Assembly: GCA_934502885.1 (NCBI GenBank)
Contig: CAKSUT010000009.1
Location: 1 to 64,000, forward strand
DNA: 64,000 nucleotides
Direction: 5' to 3'
Source: an uncultured Eubacteriales bacterium
Lineage (GTDB): Bacteria > Bacillota > Clostridia > Oscillospirales > CAG-382
The notes under the pieces were generated by a model. That model was not told the DNA's origin. It worked only from the letters and a program-made list of their open reading frames with translations, and did no database searches. The position numbers and the translations under genes were made by a program. Shown here one piece after another: positions 8,983 to 16,900 of the stretch. Every line of letters starts with the position of its first letter. Within the stretch, counting starts at the first letter, position 1.

Positions 8983-9533
8983 TTTCCGTCGCCTCCGCTC
9001 TTGCAAAGTGCGCTTACAATGTTCCCGGCAAACGCCGAAGCGATAACCGAAAGCGCCGGATCGAGACCGAAAACGAGAGTCAGCGCAAGCACCGCCAAAG
9101 CGATTACGGCAGTCGGAATATCGATTATCGCCTTGCGGCACACACGGTACACCGACACCGCCACGACAGCGCACACCGCCGCACGTATTCCTCTGAGCGC
9201 ACAGACGAAGTATTCGTTTTCGGCAATGCCGCTTCCCGTGAGAAACGCCGCAATCAGACCTATTATTACTATCGACGGAAACGCAACGCCGAGAGTAGCG
9301 GCAATACCGCCGGCAATCCCCGCACGCTTTCTGCCGATGAAGGTCGCAACGTTGACGGCAATGGCGCCCGGCGTACACTGAGCGACGGCGTAGCAGTCCA
9401 TTATTTCGTCCGCATTCGCCCAGTTTCGCTTATCGCAGATTTCACGCTCCAGAAGAGGTAGCATTGCGTAGCCGCCGCCGAATATACACATGCCGATTTT
9501 GGCAAAGGTGAGAAAAAGTTCGAGAAGCCTCAT
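8979..9533 (-). CDS. chromate transporter family protein, first half
   Basis: A 184-residue CHR-family membrane protein with the signature KIGMCIFGGGYAMLPLLE and the paired CTPGAIAVNVATFIG segment. Four to five hydrophobic helices follow. It is coupled by ATGA overlaps at both ends: to the CYTH gene upstream (9530-9533) and to its partner downstream. The three genes therefore form one operon. In two-gene CHR systems the subunits sit in antiparallel orientation and act together. Confidence 0.88.
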   Translation of the reverse strand: MRLLELFLTFAKIGMCIFGGGYAMLPLLEREICDKRNWANADEIMDCYAVAQCTPGAIAVNVATFIGRKRAGIAGGIAATLGVAFPSIVIIGLIAAFLTGSGIAENEYFVCALRGIRAAVCAVVAVSVYRVCRKAIIDIPTAVIALAVLALTLVFGLDPALSVIASAFAGNIVSALCKSGGDGK

Positions 9534-10039
9534 ACGTCGAACACTCCCTTGCCCTCAAAGAGCCGCTTTGACATGGCGTGGTTCGAGTAACCCTTTTCGC
9601 CCGAAACCTCTCGTATTATCTTTATAAAGTACGGAAAAACGGCGTGTTCGTCTTCGCTCTTAAGCTCGGTTTCGCAGACCGAAACATCGGCGCACGACGG
9701 ATATGTGTCAACCTCGAAAAGCTGTCCGAGGCAGAGAAACGTCCGCCTTGTCTTCTCGACCGTCTCCGTACCCGCCTCTTTTTCGCAAAGAAGCGATTCG
9801 TACGTCTCTTTTGTTATCTCATGCTCATCCTCAATGCAGGAGATGGGGGAGATGCGCCGCTTTTCGTTGTATATGTAGGTCACGCCTTCTTCCGACTCCG
9901 AACGCCGCACTCGCCTTGTCACACCCTTCGGCGCTGAAAGATAGGTTTGAGAGAAGTTCTTCAGAGAGTAGCCGTCCATGTCCGCGAGACGCGAAAAATC
10001 CGGCGTTTCAATGAGATATTTTCTTTCGGTTTCAATCAC
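9530..10039 (-). CDS. CYTH-domain protein
   Basis: A 169-residue CYTH (adenylate cyclase/thiamine triphosphatase) domain protein. The defining N-terminal ExExK motif is visible as ETERKYL at residues 3-9. Alternating charged strands typical of the tunnel fold follow: RRVRRSE, YIYNEKRR, EDEHEITKE. Most bacterial members hydrolyse inorganic triphosphate; some make cAMP. It leads an operon with the chromate-transporter halves, an association without an obvious functional link. The ATG follows a GAAAGGAAAACG ribosome site. Confidence 0.85.
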   Translation of the reverse strand: MIETERKYLIETPDFSRLADMDGYSLKNFSQTYLSAPKGVTRRVRRSESEEGVTYIYNEKRRISPISCIEDEHEITKETYESLLCEKEAGTETVEKTRRTFLCLGQLFEVDTYPSCADVSVCETELKSEDEHAVFPYFIKIIREVSGEKGYSNHAMSKRLFEGKGVFDV

Positions 10040-10140
10040 GGCATCGTTTTCCTTTCAATTGGCTGTACGACCATATAATACTACATTTGCACGTTCAAGT
10101 CAAGGTTGATTTTTTGAACAAACGACGCGAACACAACACA

Positions 10141-10170
10141 AAAAACCGCAAGTCCCTTGCGACCTGCGGC
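10141..10170 (-). terminator. rho-independent terminator of the DUF378 gene
   Basis: On the minus strand CCGCAGGTC pairs with GACTTGCGG (plus-strand arms 10146-10154 and 10161-10169, one mismatch), followed by TTTTTTG. Confidence 0.75.
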
Positions 10171-10203
10171 AGAAGAATTTTCGCACCGTCGGAGCGAACG
10201 CCT

Positions 10204-10428
10204 TTATCTGCGTTCGGTGTCAGTGACGGTTGTGTCCGGTTCTCTTTCCCTGAAGAGCAGAGAGATGCACCAGAGCGCCGAAAGACCCACAATGACATAT
10301 ATCACGCGGCTGACGATTGCGTCCTGACCGCCGAAAAACCATGCGACGAGGTCGAAACGGAAAAGACCGATAAGTCCCCAGTTTATGCCGCCGATGATTG
10401 AGAGTATAAGAGCTATTCTGTCAAGCAT
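10204..10428 (-). CDS. DUF378 membrane protein
   Basis: A 74-residue membrane protein with two hydrophobic helices (about residues 4-30 and 40-60). The family phrase GGINWGLIGLFRFDLV is at residues 13-28. The family is of unknown function. A short polar tail follows the second helix. It is monocistronic, with its own terminator, and divergent from rluB. Confidence 0.85.
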   Translation of the reverse strand: MLDRIALILSIIGGINWGLIGLFRFDLVAWFFGGQDAIVSRVIYVIVGLSALWCISLLFREREPDTTVTDTERR

Positions 10429-10597
10429 TATACGAACATTCCTTTCCGGAGAACCAAAGCGAAGCTTGCGGTTCTCGATTCTTTGATTGTTGCACGCGGT
10501 TAGCCGAGAAAGAGCTATCTCTGTGCGACAGTAATATTTTTGACTCTGACATTCGGTTTTATGCCGCTATAATTTTGCCTAAATTTACAAAATGCGG

Positions 10598-10626
10598 TTG
10601 ATAAGCGGAGCGTTTTGTGATAATAT
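10598..10626 (+). promoter_or_regulatory. sigma-A-type promoter of rluB
   Basis: TTGATA at 10598-10603 and TAATAT at 10621-10626 are separated by 17 bases, about 40 bases upstream of the rluB start. Confidence 0.65.
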
Positions 10627-10667
10627 CTACCGCAGAAATATAAATCGAAAGTCGGGTAAATATATTT

Positions 10668-11393
10668 ATGGAAGAAGTAAGACTTCAAAAATACGTCGCG
10701 GAGTGCGGTCTCATGTCACGCCGTGCCGCAGAAAAGGAAATAGAACTCGGAAATATCACCGTCAACGGAGAAAAGGTCGAGGTCGGACGGAAAATAATAC
10801 CGGGACGCGACAAGGTGGTCTACAAAGGTAAACCCGTAACCGGCGGCGGAGAATCCGAGAAGCTTTATATACTCCTCAACAAGCCCAGAGGATACGTCAC
10901 CACCATGAGCGACGAAAAGGGGCGCAAGTGTCTTCCCGAGCTTCTTGCCGGCGTTCCGGGGCGTGTTTACCCCTGCGGCAGACTCGACATGGACTCCGAG
11001 GGACTCGTTATACTCACGAACGACGGCGACGCCGCCGCGGCGCTCATGCACCCGAAGCACGATGTCGAGAAGATATACCACGTCAAGATAAAGAAGGACG
11101 TCACGCCGGCTGAGCTTTCCGCACTCAACGCGCCGATGGAGATAGACGGTTACAAGCTTCGTCCGGTAAAGGTTACGGTGATGTCGCAGAAGGACGGCGA
11201 GACGGTTCTCCGCTTTGTCCTCACCGAGGGCAGAAACCGCCAGATAAGAAAAATGTGCGACAAAGTCGGACTCCGCGTCGCAAGGCTTCGCCGCATATCG
11301 ATAGGTGAGCTTAATATAGGCGTCCTCCCCGTCGGTAAGTGGAAGTATATGAACCACAGCGAAGAGGAATGGATGAAAAGCTTGTACAATTGA
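10668..11393 (+). CDS. rRNA pseudouridine synthase, RluB/RsuA family
   Basis: A 241-residue enzyme that converts uridine to pseudouridine in ribosomal RNA. An N-terminal S4 RNA-binding domain (residues 3-50, RLQKYVAECGLMSRRAAE-type start) precedes the catalytic domain. The catalytic aspartate lies in GRLDMDSEGL, and the family phrase EGRNRQIRKM is near residue 185. The length and motifs fit RluB, which modifies 23S rRNA helix 89, better than the 16S enzyme RsuA, but the target is not certain. A good promoter is seen at 10598-10626. Confidence 0.9.
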   Translation: MEEVRLQKYVAECGLMSRRAAEKEIELGNITVNGEKVEVGRKIIPGRDKVVYKGKPVTGGGESEKLYILLNKPRGYVTTMSDEKGRKCLPELLAGVPGRVYPCGRLDMDSEGLVILTNDGDAAAALMHPKHDVEKIYHVKIKKDVTPAELSALNAPMEIDGYKLRPVKVTVMSQKDGETVLRFVLTEGRNRQIRKMCDKVGLRVARLRRISIGELNIGVLPVGKWKYMNHSEEEWMKSLYN

Positions 11394-12130
11394 CGATTAC
11401 GGAGAACGGGAGTGTCCTTTTCTTGAAAGAAACGTGCGACGCCGCAAAGCGGCTTTCGCCAAAAGAACTTTATCGATTTCAAAGCTACGCTTTGAAATGG
11501 GAAGTCTTTTGTATAATTTTGAGGTTATACCGCGTTCGGTCGCCTTAAATTCAAGCGACCGAACGAGATAGGACAAGACTCATTTAACCGAATACAGTAC
11601 GGCGACCCGACGCCATAAAGCTAAGCGTCGGGTCGTGATTTTTTTTTGCATCAGACTTTGTTGGGACTGTATCCGAACTTCTCCCGTTCGCAAATGAAAC
11701 GCCTCGCAAAGCTCGACAATTTCATTTTTGCGAAGATGACGTTTTTGGGTGGTACATGATTCGAGATTAGCACTTTCTTATGGATGTTGTTGGAGGCGAC
11801 CACGTCGCCGAGGCTCCCTTGTGTAGCCGGTTGCAGAGCAACCTATGGAGCTGTCAGCGTAGCTGACTGAGGGATTGTTTAATTTTTCTGCTACATCATT
11901 GAGAGAGTACTTATCCGACAGCCCCTCAGGCGGTTTCACCGCCAGCTCCCCTTACACAGGGGAGCCTCGGCGTCTGCAACGCCTCCAATAATACCATGGA
12001 GATAATACGTATTTCATACAATTTCAAACCCCACCACTCTCTTCAAAAATCCATCTTTCCGTTGTTGCACACGCCCCAAATCTGCCCATGTAATCAATGA
12101 AGAAAAGCGACTTTAGGAGCTTTTCCTCCC
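11394..12130. repeat. composite non-coding repeat block, second copy
   Basis: No gene is visible here. Positions 11400-11790 are an inverted, diverged relative of 205-597: TTTTCTTGAAAGAAA, TTTCAAAGC-ACGC-TTTGAAAT and a TATCCGAACTTCTCCCGTTC segment are shared. Positions 11849-11969 repeat 1-181 in direct orientation, including the AGCTGTCAGC and CTTACACAGGGGAGCC phrases. Positions 12092-12125 are an inverted copy of a segment found twice near 22931-22965 and 23052-23085. Confidence 0.75.
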
Positions 12131-12222
12131 CAACGTTGCGAAGCAACACATCACGGTTTTGCGAAGCAAAACACTTCACTTCGGCGCAGCCGAAACTTCA
12201 CTCGACCGAAGGTCGAACATCA
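12131..12222. repeat. run of four mini-hairpins with a common spacer
   Basis: Four short hairpins with different stems stand in a row: GTTGC-GAA-GCAAC, GTTTTGC-GAA-GCAAAAC, TCGG-CGCAG-CCGA and CGACC-GAA-GGTCG. The spacers between them are variants of ACTTCACT (ACATCACG, ACTTCACT, AACTTCACT, AACATCACT). The array abuts the stop codon of the small gene at 12220-12426. Confidence 0.8.
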
Positions 12223-12426
12223 CTTTAAATGCTCCGCCTTCTTCGCCATTTCTTCAACATACGCCCTCATTTCGGCTTTCGAGTCTATTGCGGAGGCATG
12301 AAGGACGACCTCTCGCCGCTCTTCGTCGGAGAGAGCGGAGAAGTATTTCATTGCGTCGGTGTTCATCGACATTGCCATTCCGAGACCTATGGGAATGCCG
12401 AGTTCGTGTTCCTTTGAGTCAGCCAT
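12220..12426 (-). CDS. small acidic protein of unknown function
   Basis: A 68-residue protein, start chosen at 12426 because AAAGGAATATATT precedes it; a reading ten codons longer has no ribosome site. It has no membrane segment. The middle holds a glycine/methionine-rich phrase (IPIGLGMAMSMN) and the rest is helical and charged, with FSALSDEERREVV resembling short proteins found in many Clostridia. I do not recognise a named family. It stands alone, with the mini-hairpin run at its 3' end and convergent to nothing. Confidence 0.7.
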   Translation of the reverse strand: MADSKEHELGIPIGLGMAMSMNTDAMKYFSALSDEERREVVLHASAIDSKAEMRAYVEEMAKKAEHLK

Positions 12427-12544
12427 AATATATTCCTTTCTTTGCCTTTTCGGCATATATTCCGTATTCTATGCCGAAACAGTCATGTTGATACACGTTT
12501 TCGCTTTGCACTTTATTGTTCCCCTAAAAAAGCATTTTATGCAA

Positions 12545-12582
12545 AAAACGACCGCACCACAAATAAGAGGTGCGGTCATATT
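12545..12582 (-). terminator. terminator downstream of the LytTR operon
   Basis: On the minus strand GACCGCACC pairs perfectly with GGTGCGGTC (plus arms 12550-12558 and 12569-12577), then GTTTTTTGC. It closes the two-gene regulator operon. Confidence 0.85.
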
Positions 12583-12624
12583 TTTAAACGGAAAACGGCA
12601 TTCCGCTTGTCTGCGTGATTATAT

Positions 12625-14355
12625 TCAATACTTCGGCAAACGTATCAGCTTTCGCTCGGGGCTTCCCTCGGGCGGAAGCTTGTCGAACACCCAAACGCGG
12701 CACTCCGCAAGGTCAACCTCGGGTTTTGCCGCGAAGGTGAGATGTATTCTCGTCATGCCCTCGCTTGTGGCGAGAATTTCGGCGTCAGGTCTACAGTATT
12801 CGACCACGCACCTCGGGTTTCCCGAGGCTGTGATGTTGTGATAACCGAGATGCCAGACGAGAGCGTCGTTTGCGGCAAAACTGCCGCTCTTGCCGCCTGT
12901 CGCGGAAATGCCGGCGTTCGCGAACAGCTTCTTCTTCTCGCCGACTGCCATTATTATGTCGCGCGGCGTTTCGGTCGCCGTACCATTTATATCGGGAAAC
13001 GGGAATTTTTCGTTTCCGATTATATTCTGAAGTGCTTTCGGCGTCGCGGCAAAGTACAGTCCCTCGAGAATCATTGCTTCACCGTCGGGAATTTCGGTGC
13101 ATCTTAATGTCGTTCCGAAGGGTTGAAGATGAAAATGCTCGGTGTTGTATTTTCCGCCGACCGAGATGTTGTCAAAACTGAAGACGGCGAAAGACCAGCG
13201 GTTCGCGGTGAGCTTATTCATGCTGCCGAGTCTGAACCGCTTGAAATCGCGGTTGACCTTGAGTCTGTCGTTGGGACTCGGGACGAAGGTCATATAGCTT
13301 GCCGACGGTTCGCCGGGGTGAGTAACCTCGTAGTAGTATCTCACGGCGAGATACCTGTAAACTCCGAGGTCGATTTTGCGCGTGCCGCTTATTATCGAGT
13401 CGTTTTCGGGATATTTTCCGTGTCCCTCGATTTTCAGAATCTGATCGACATTCCCCACGGGAACTATCTTTGTCGCCGTAAAGCCGTAAAAATCGCCGTT
13501 TGTTATCCCGGCGCTTCCGCCTCTCGGATCGTTTTCGGGCTTACTGTAGATGTTGTTGACGATCGTGTGAAAAAGCTCGGGACAGACGGAGACGGTCGTG
13601 GTTGTGGTGTCGTTTATCACTCCGTTGTCCGCAAGCTCGGAGCGGCGGCTCTGCATATACGCCTCGTTCCTGCTGCGCAGAAGGTTTATGTAAGGGCGGC
13701 TCACGTTTATTATCGTGTCCTCCTTGCCCCTTTTGCCCTCGAAGAATACCTTGGTGCGCTCGACCGAGGAGGTTCTTTCGAGGTTTATTATGAAGCTTTT
13801 GTGTACGCGGACAAACGACGGCAGAGTTATGAACGGCTCGACCTCTTTCATGTTGACGGGAAACTCCTCCGCCGTGCCGTCGGTGTAGTGCAAGAGCGTC
13901 TTGCGGAGCGTCGATTCCATGAACGCCACCTTGTCAAGCTCGACTATGTGCATCGCGCCGTACTTTTCGAGAAGAATACGCTTCGACGCATAATTCTTGC
14001 GTATGCGGTAAAGGCAGTCGCGCAGAGAGGCGCGGTCTATCGGAACCGTGAGAAAATATGCGTGCGGCACCTTGTAGACGTCGCGGAAGCGTGAGATGTC
14101 CGAAGAGACGAACACAAGCGTTATTCCCGGTGTGAGAGACAAGAGCATATTAGCCTGCTCGAGAGTGCCGCGCGTCGTCACGTCGAAAAACAGCACTTCA
14201 AAACGCTCCCCGTGAGCTACTGCGGAGCGGTAATCCTCGGCGTCCGTGAAATTGCGAAGGACGAGATTCCTGTAACTGCCGTTTTCGGTTGTGCCGAGAA
14301 TGTCAAGAGCCTTTGCCGTCTCGGCGCGTTCGTCCTCTATAATCGCAATTCGCAT
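12625..14355 (-). CDS. LytTR response regulator fused to a surface-protein-type domain and an Ig-like domain
   Basis: A 576-residue, apparently cytoplasmic regulator of unusual build. Residues 1-120 form a receiver domain: the acidic pair (Glu7, Asp8) and the phospho-acceptor Asp58 are present, but the invariant lysine is a valine (FLTVPID, Val104). Residues 125-245 are a LytTR DNA-binding domain (KSFIINLE, VSRPY). Residues about 250-440 resemble the three N-terminal repeats of the SLH protein at 35448-39515, sharing the late HFHLQPFG motif and the VYRYLAVRY and W-x-A-x-F segments. Residues 455-576 look like a BIG2-type Ig fold. No signal peptide or membrane segment is present. It lies 60 bases downstream of the second regulator, with no kinase nearby. 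Binding of a glycan or other ligand by the C-terminal part is inferred. Confidence 0.82.
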   Translation of the reverse strand: MRIAIIEDERAETAKALDILGTTENGSYRNLVLRNFTDAEDYRSAVAHGERFEVLFFDVTTRGTLEQANMLLSLTPGITLVFVSSDISRFRDVYKVPHAYFLTVPIDRASLRDCLYRIRKNYASKRILLEKYGAMHIVELDKVAFMESTLRKTLLHYTDGTAEEFPVNMKEVEPFITLPSFVRVHKSFIINLERTSSVERTKVFFEGKRGKEDTIINVSRPYINLLRSRNEAYMQSRRSELADNGVINDTTTTTVSVCPELFHTIVNNIYSKPENDPRGGSAGITNGDFYGFTATKIVPVGNVDQILKIEGHGKYPENDSIISGTRKIDLGVYRYLAVRYYYEVTHPGEPSASYMTFVPSPNDRLKVNRDFKRFRLGSMNKLTANRWSFAVFSFDNISVGGKYNTEHFHLQPFGTTLRCTEIPDGEAMILEGLYFAATPKALQNIIGNEKFPFPDINGTATETPRDIIMAVGEKKKLFANAGISATGGKSGSFAANDALVWHLGYHNITASGNPRCVVEYCRPDAEILATSEGMTRIHLTFAAKPEVDLAECRVWVFDKLPPEGSPERKLIRLPKY

Positions 14356-14415
14356 ACGGTGACACGTTTTCCTTTCATGAGATTTTTGCCGTTTTCTGCG
14401 GCGTACGGCGGACGC

Positions 14416-15174
14416 TTACTTTTTGACAGCGTGTTCGGGCGGAAGAGAGGGATCGGTCTGCACCTCGGGAACCGATCCTCTGCCGAAGTATTCCGCCGCC
14501 CTTTCGCGGAGCGCCTTGCGGTAAGGTCGGCTCACGTTTATTTCCGTGCCGTCCGTGAATAACACCCTTGTGCTCTCGATGAGAGAAACGTGGTCGAGGT
14601 TTATGATAAAACTTTTGTGAATGCGCACGAACGCCGGAGAGTCTATTATCTCCTCGATGTCCTTCATGTTGTACGGAAACGCCTCTTTTTCGCCGCTCTT
14701 GAAGGTGATGACGATTTTTCGGAGTATCGATTCTATTATGAGAATGTCGCTGAGAGCGATTATGCGCTTTGCCCCGTTTTTCTCGAGTACGAGAGTGTGT
14801 CCGGCGTAGCTTTGCTTTATGCGGTAAAGACAGTCGCGAAGATATGCGCTGTCGATGGGCTTGGTGAGAAAATATGCGTGCGGCACTTTGTAAACCTCTT
14901 TGAAGTAGGTTTCGTATGCCGACACAAACACAAGTATAAGACCCGGAGTGAGCCGGAGAAGCTCGTTTGCCTCGGCTATTCCGCTTGTTCCGTTGCCGAG
15001 AGTTATGTCGATGAAAAGCACGTCGAAACGGCTTCCGTCTTCAACCGCACGCTTGTAGGACTCAACGTCGAGAAATCCGAACAGAGCCATGCTGTTCTCC
15101 GTGTCCGCCTCCTTGAGAAGCGTCAGCATCTTGCGTACTTCGGTCTTTATGTCGTCTATTACGGCTACTCTCAT
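14416..15174 (-). CDS. LytTR-family response regulator
   Basis: A 252-residue response regulator. The receiver domain (1-122) is intact: acidic pair Asp7-Asp8, phospho-acceptor Asp56, and Lys105 in FLTKPID. The LytTR domain (about 128-232) binds DNA as a beta-sheet module; the HKSFIINLDH and INVSRPYRKAL segments are typical. The start at 15174 is set by AGGGGGAAAAAG. It is first in an operon with the fused regulator at 12625-14355; the two receivers share long stretches such as YKVPHAYFLT, so one arose by duplication. No sensor kinase is encoded in the window. The promoter at 15394-15422 and three palindromes (15253, 15296, 15527) lie upstream, suggesting autoregulation. Confidence 0.9.
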   Translation of the reverse strand: MRVAVIDDIKTEVRKMLTLLKEADTENSMALFGFLDVESYKRAVEDGSRFDVLFIDITLGNGTSGIAEANELLRLTPGLILVFVSAYETYFKEVYKVPHAYFLTKPIDSAYLRDCLYRIKQSYAGHTLVLEKNGAKRIIALSDILIIESILRKIVITFKSGEKEAFPYNMKDIEEIIDSPAFVRIHKSFIINLDHVSLIESTRVLFTDGTEINVSRPYRKALRERAAEYFGRGSVPEVQTDPSLPPEHAVKK

Positions 15175-15252
15175 CAATGGTCTTTTTCCCCCTGTAAATT
15201 GTGAACTCTGTCTCTTTGCTCTGCCTTTGCGGTAACGCCTGTTTTTTAACAA

Positions 15253-15268
15253 CATAATCGTTATTATG
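15253..15268. promoter_or_regulatory. palindrome 1 upstream of the LytTR operon
   Basis: CATAATCGTTATTATG, a 6-4-6 palindrome. It lies in the transcribed leader, about 80 bases upstream of the regulator start. Flanking bases (ACAA before, TGGTAT after) also match palindrome 3. Confidence 0.65.
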
Positions 15269-15295
15269 TGGTATTAAGAGAGTCGTAAGTGACAA

Positions 15296-15311
15296 CATAA
15301 TCGTTATTATG
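15296..15311. promoter_or_regulatory. palindrome 2 upstream of the LytTR operon
   Basis: A second exact CATAATCGTTATTATG, 43 bases from the first and in the same orientation. Confidence 0.65.
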
Positions 15312-15393
15312 TTGCCTCAATTTTCGGCAAAAAACGACATTTTGAGGCATATTTCCCCCAAATAATCGCTTTTTTTTCAGAGCCGACAGTGCC

Positions 15394-15422
15394 ATTATAC
15401 CACACAATGCGGCAATTGTCAA
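15394..15422 (-). promoter_or_regulatory. promoter of the LytTR operon
   Basis: Minus strand TTGACA (15417-15422), 17-base spacer ending TGTGG, TATAAT (15394-15399): a consensus sigma-A promoter. The leader to the start codon is about 215 bases and contains palindromes 1 and 2. Confidence 0.8.
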
Positions 15423-15526
15423 TATTTAAATACGCCTTATGTATAAAAAACGGTTTATTTGTTAAATATGTTTTGGCTGCAAAAGGCAAAAATAATGTAA
15501 AAGGCTTAAGAAAGCCGATAATACCA

Positions 15527-15542
15527 CATAATAACGATTATG
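15527..15542. promoter_or_regulatory. palindrome 3 upstream of the LytTR operon
   Basis: CATAATAACGATTATG, the exact reverse complement of the other two cores, about 100 bases upstream of the promoter. Confidence 0.65.
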
Positions 15543-15645
15543 TTGTAAACTAACACAAAAGCAGTCCGAGGTGCTGGAGCTTAACGCACAACCGCAGTCG
15601 CCGTATACAGTTTTACCTTTTTGCCGTATTTCTTTCATCTTTTTT

Positions 15646-16869
15646 TCAGTGTTCTCCGTAAAGCGCCGCAAGTCCGCCCTCGGAGGTCTCACGGTAGCGG
15701 CACGAAAGATCGCGGCCCGTTTCGTACATTGTCTTTATCACAAGGTCGAGAGATATCTTGCGGCTTTCGTAAAGCATCTGCGCAAGGCTCACGGCATCCA
15801 CGGCGCGCATTGCCGCAACGGCGTTCCGTTCTATGCAAGGTATCTGCACAAGTCCCCCGACAGGGTCGCACGTAAGACCGAGGTGGTGTTCGAGGGCGAT
15901 CTCCGCCGCGCACTCGATCTGACGCACCGTGAGTCCCTTGAGACAGGCAAGAGCCGCCGCCGCCATTACGCACGCACTGCCTATCTCCGCCTGACAGCCG
16001 CACTCCGCTCCGCTTATCGAGGCGTTTGTTTTTATGATGTTTCCGACAAGTCCCGCAACCTCAAGTGCGGTTATTACCTCTTCGTCGGAAAAACCGAGCT
16101 CCTCTCGCTTGAAGTACAGTACCGCCGGAAGCACACCCGAAGCTCCGCAGGTGGGAGCGGTGACGGTCGTTTCGCCCGAGGCGTTTTCCTCGCCGACGGC
16201 GTAGGCGTATGCCGATATGAGGTAAATCTCCTTCTCGTGACCGAACTCCTTGCTTCGTCCCCGGTTCAGAAGAAGCCCGGCGCGCCGCGATATGCCGAGA
16301 CCTCCCGGGATTATTCCCTCGCGGCGGAGTCCCGACTCTATTGTCATCTGCATTCTGTCCCACACGCGGCGAAGATAATACCGAACCTCTTTTCCCTCGC
16401 GGCGTTCGACGTATTCGCCGAGGGTTATTCCTTCGCCTTCGCACACACGCTCGATTTCTCCGAAGTGCGTTTCGCGGTAAACCGCCTCCGCTTCGGTTTT
16501 GGGTTCGCCGAGAATTTCTATATCGCCGCCGCCGACCGAGAGAAAGGTGAGCCGACCTGCCTCTTTTTTGCCGCAAAACGCCGCTATTTCCATTGTGTTC
16601 GGATGCGGAAGAGACGCTATGTCGCGCTCTTCGTCAAAGACGATTTTTCCCGTCTTTTCGCCGAAGGTTTCGCTTATGGCGTAGTCGGTTCTGTGACCGC
16701 GGCCGGTTTTCGCGAGAGAGCCGTAAAGAGTCACGTCGAATACGGTTGCTTCGGGAAACCTCTCGAGCATTATGCCGCACGCACGCTCCGGCCCCATGGT
16801 GTGCGAACTCGACGGTCCCCTTCCTATTTTGTATATTTCCTTTATCGAGGGCATTGACTTTTCTTCCAT
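15646..16869 (-). CDS. sdaA: L-serine dehydratase, single-chain iron-sulfur type
   Basis: A 407-residue enzyme that deaminates L-serine to pyruvate and ammonia. The beta-type domain (about 1-140) begins with IGRGPSSSHTMGPERA; the catalytic alpha-type domain follows, with APTCGASGVLP at 239-248. The [4Fe-4S] ligands fit Cys292, Cys334 and Cys345 (GCQAE; CDPVGGLVQIPC). At 407 residues it is shorter than E. coli SdaA but complete at both ends. GGAAGGGAG supports the start. It is followed 31 bases upstream by an AraC regulator in the same direction, which may control it or the divergent glycosidase. Confidence 0.92.
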   Translation of the reverse strand: MEEKSMPSIKEIYKIGRGPSSSHTMGPERACGIMLERFPEATVFDVTLYGSLAKTGRGHRTDYAISETFGEKTGKIVFDEERDIASLPHPNTMEIAAFCGKKEAGRLTFLSVGGGDIEILGEPKTEAEAVYRETHFGEIERVCEGEGITLGEYVERREGKEVRYYLRRVWDRMQMTIESGLRREGIIPGGLGISRRAGLLLNRGRSKEFGHEKEIYLISAYAYAVGEENASGETTVTAPTCGASGVLPAVLYFKREELGFSDEEVITALEVAGLVGNIIKTNASISGAECGCQAEIGSACVMAAAALACLKGLTVRQIECAAEIALEHHLGLTCDPVGGLVQIPCIERNAVAAMRAVDAVSLAQMLYESRKISLDLVIKTMYETGRDLSCRYRETSEGGLAALYGEH

Positions 16870-16900
16870 GAAGATTCTCCCTTCCTGTCTCGAACGGTAA

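Noticed and set aside
12131..12222. CRISPR array
   Set aside because: The constant element is an 8-9-base spacer and the variable parts are self-complementary hairpins of 11-17 bases; no repeat of 24-37 bases and no cas gene.
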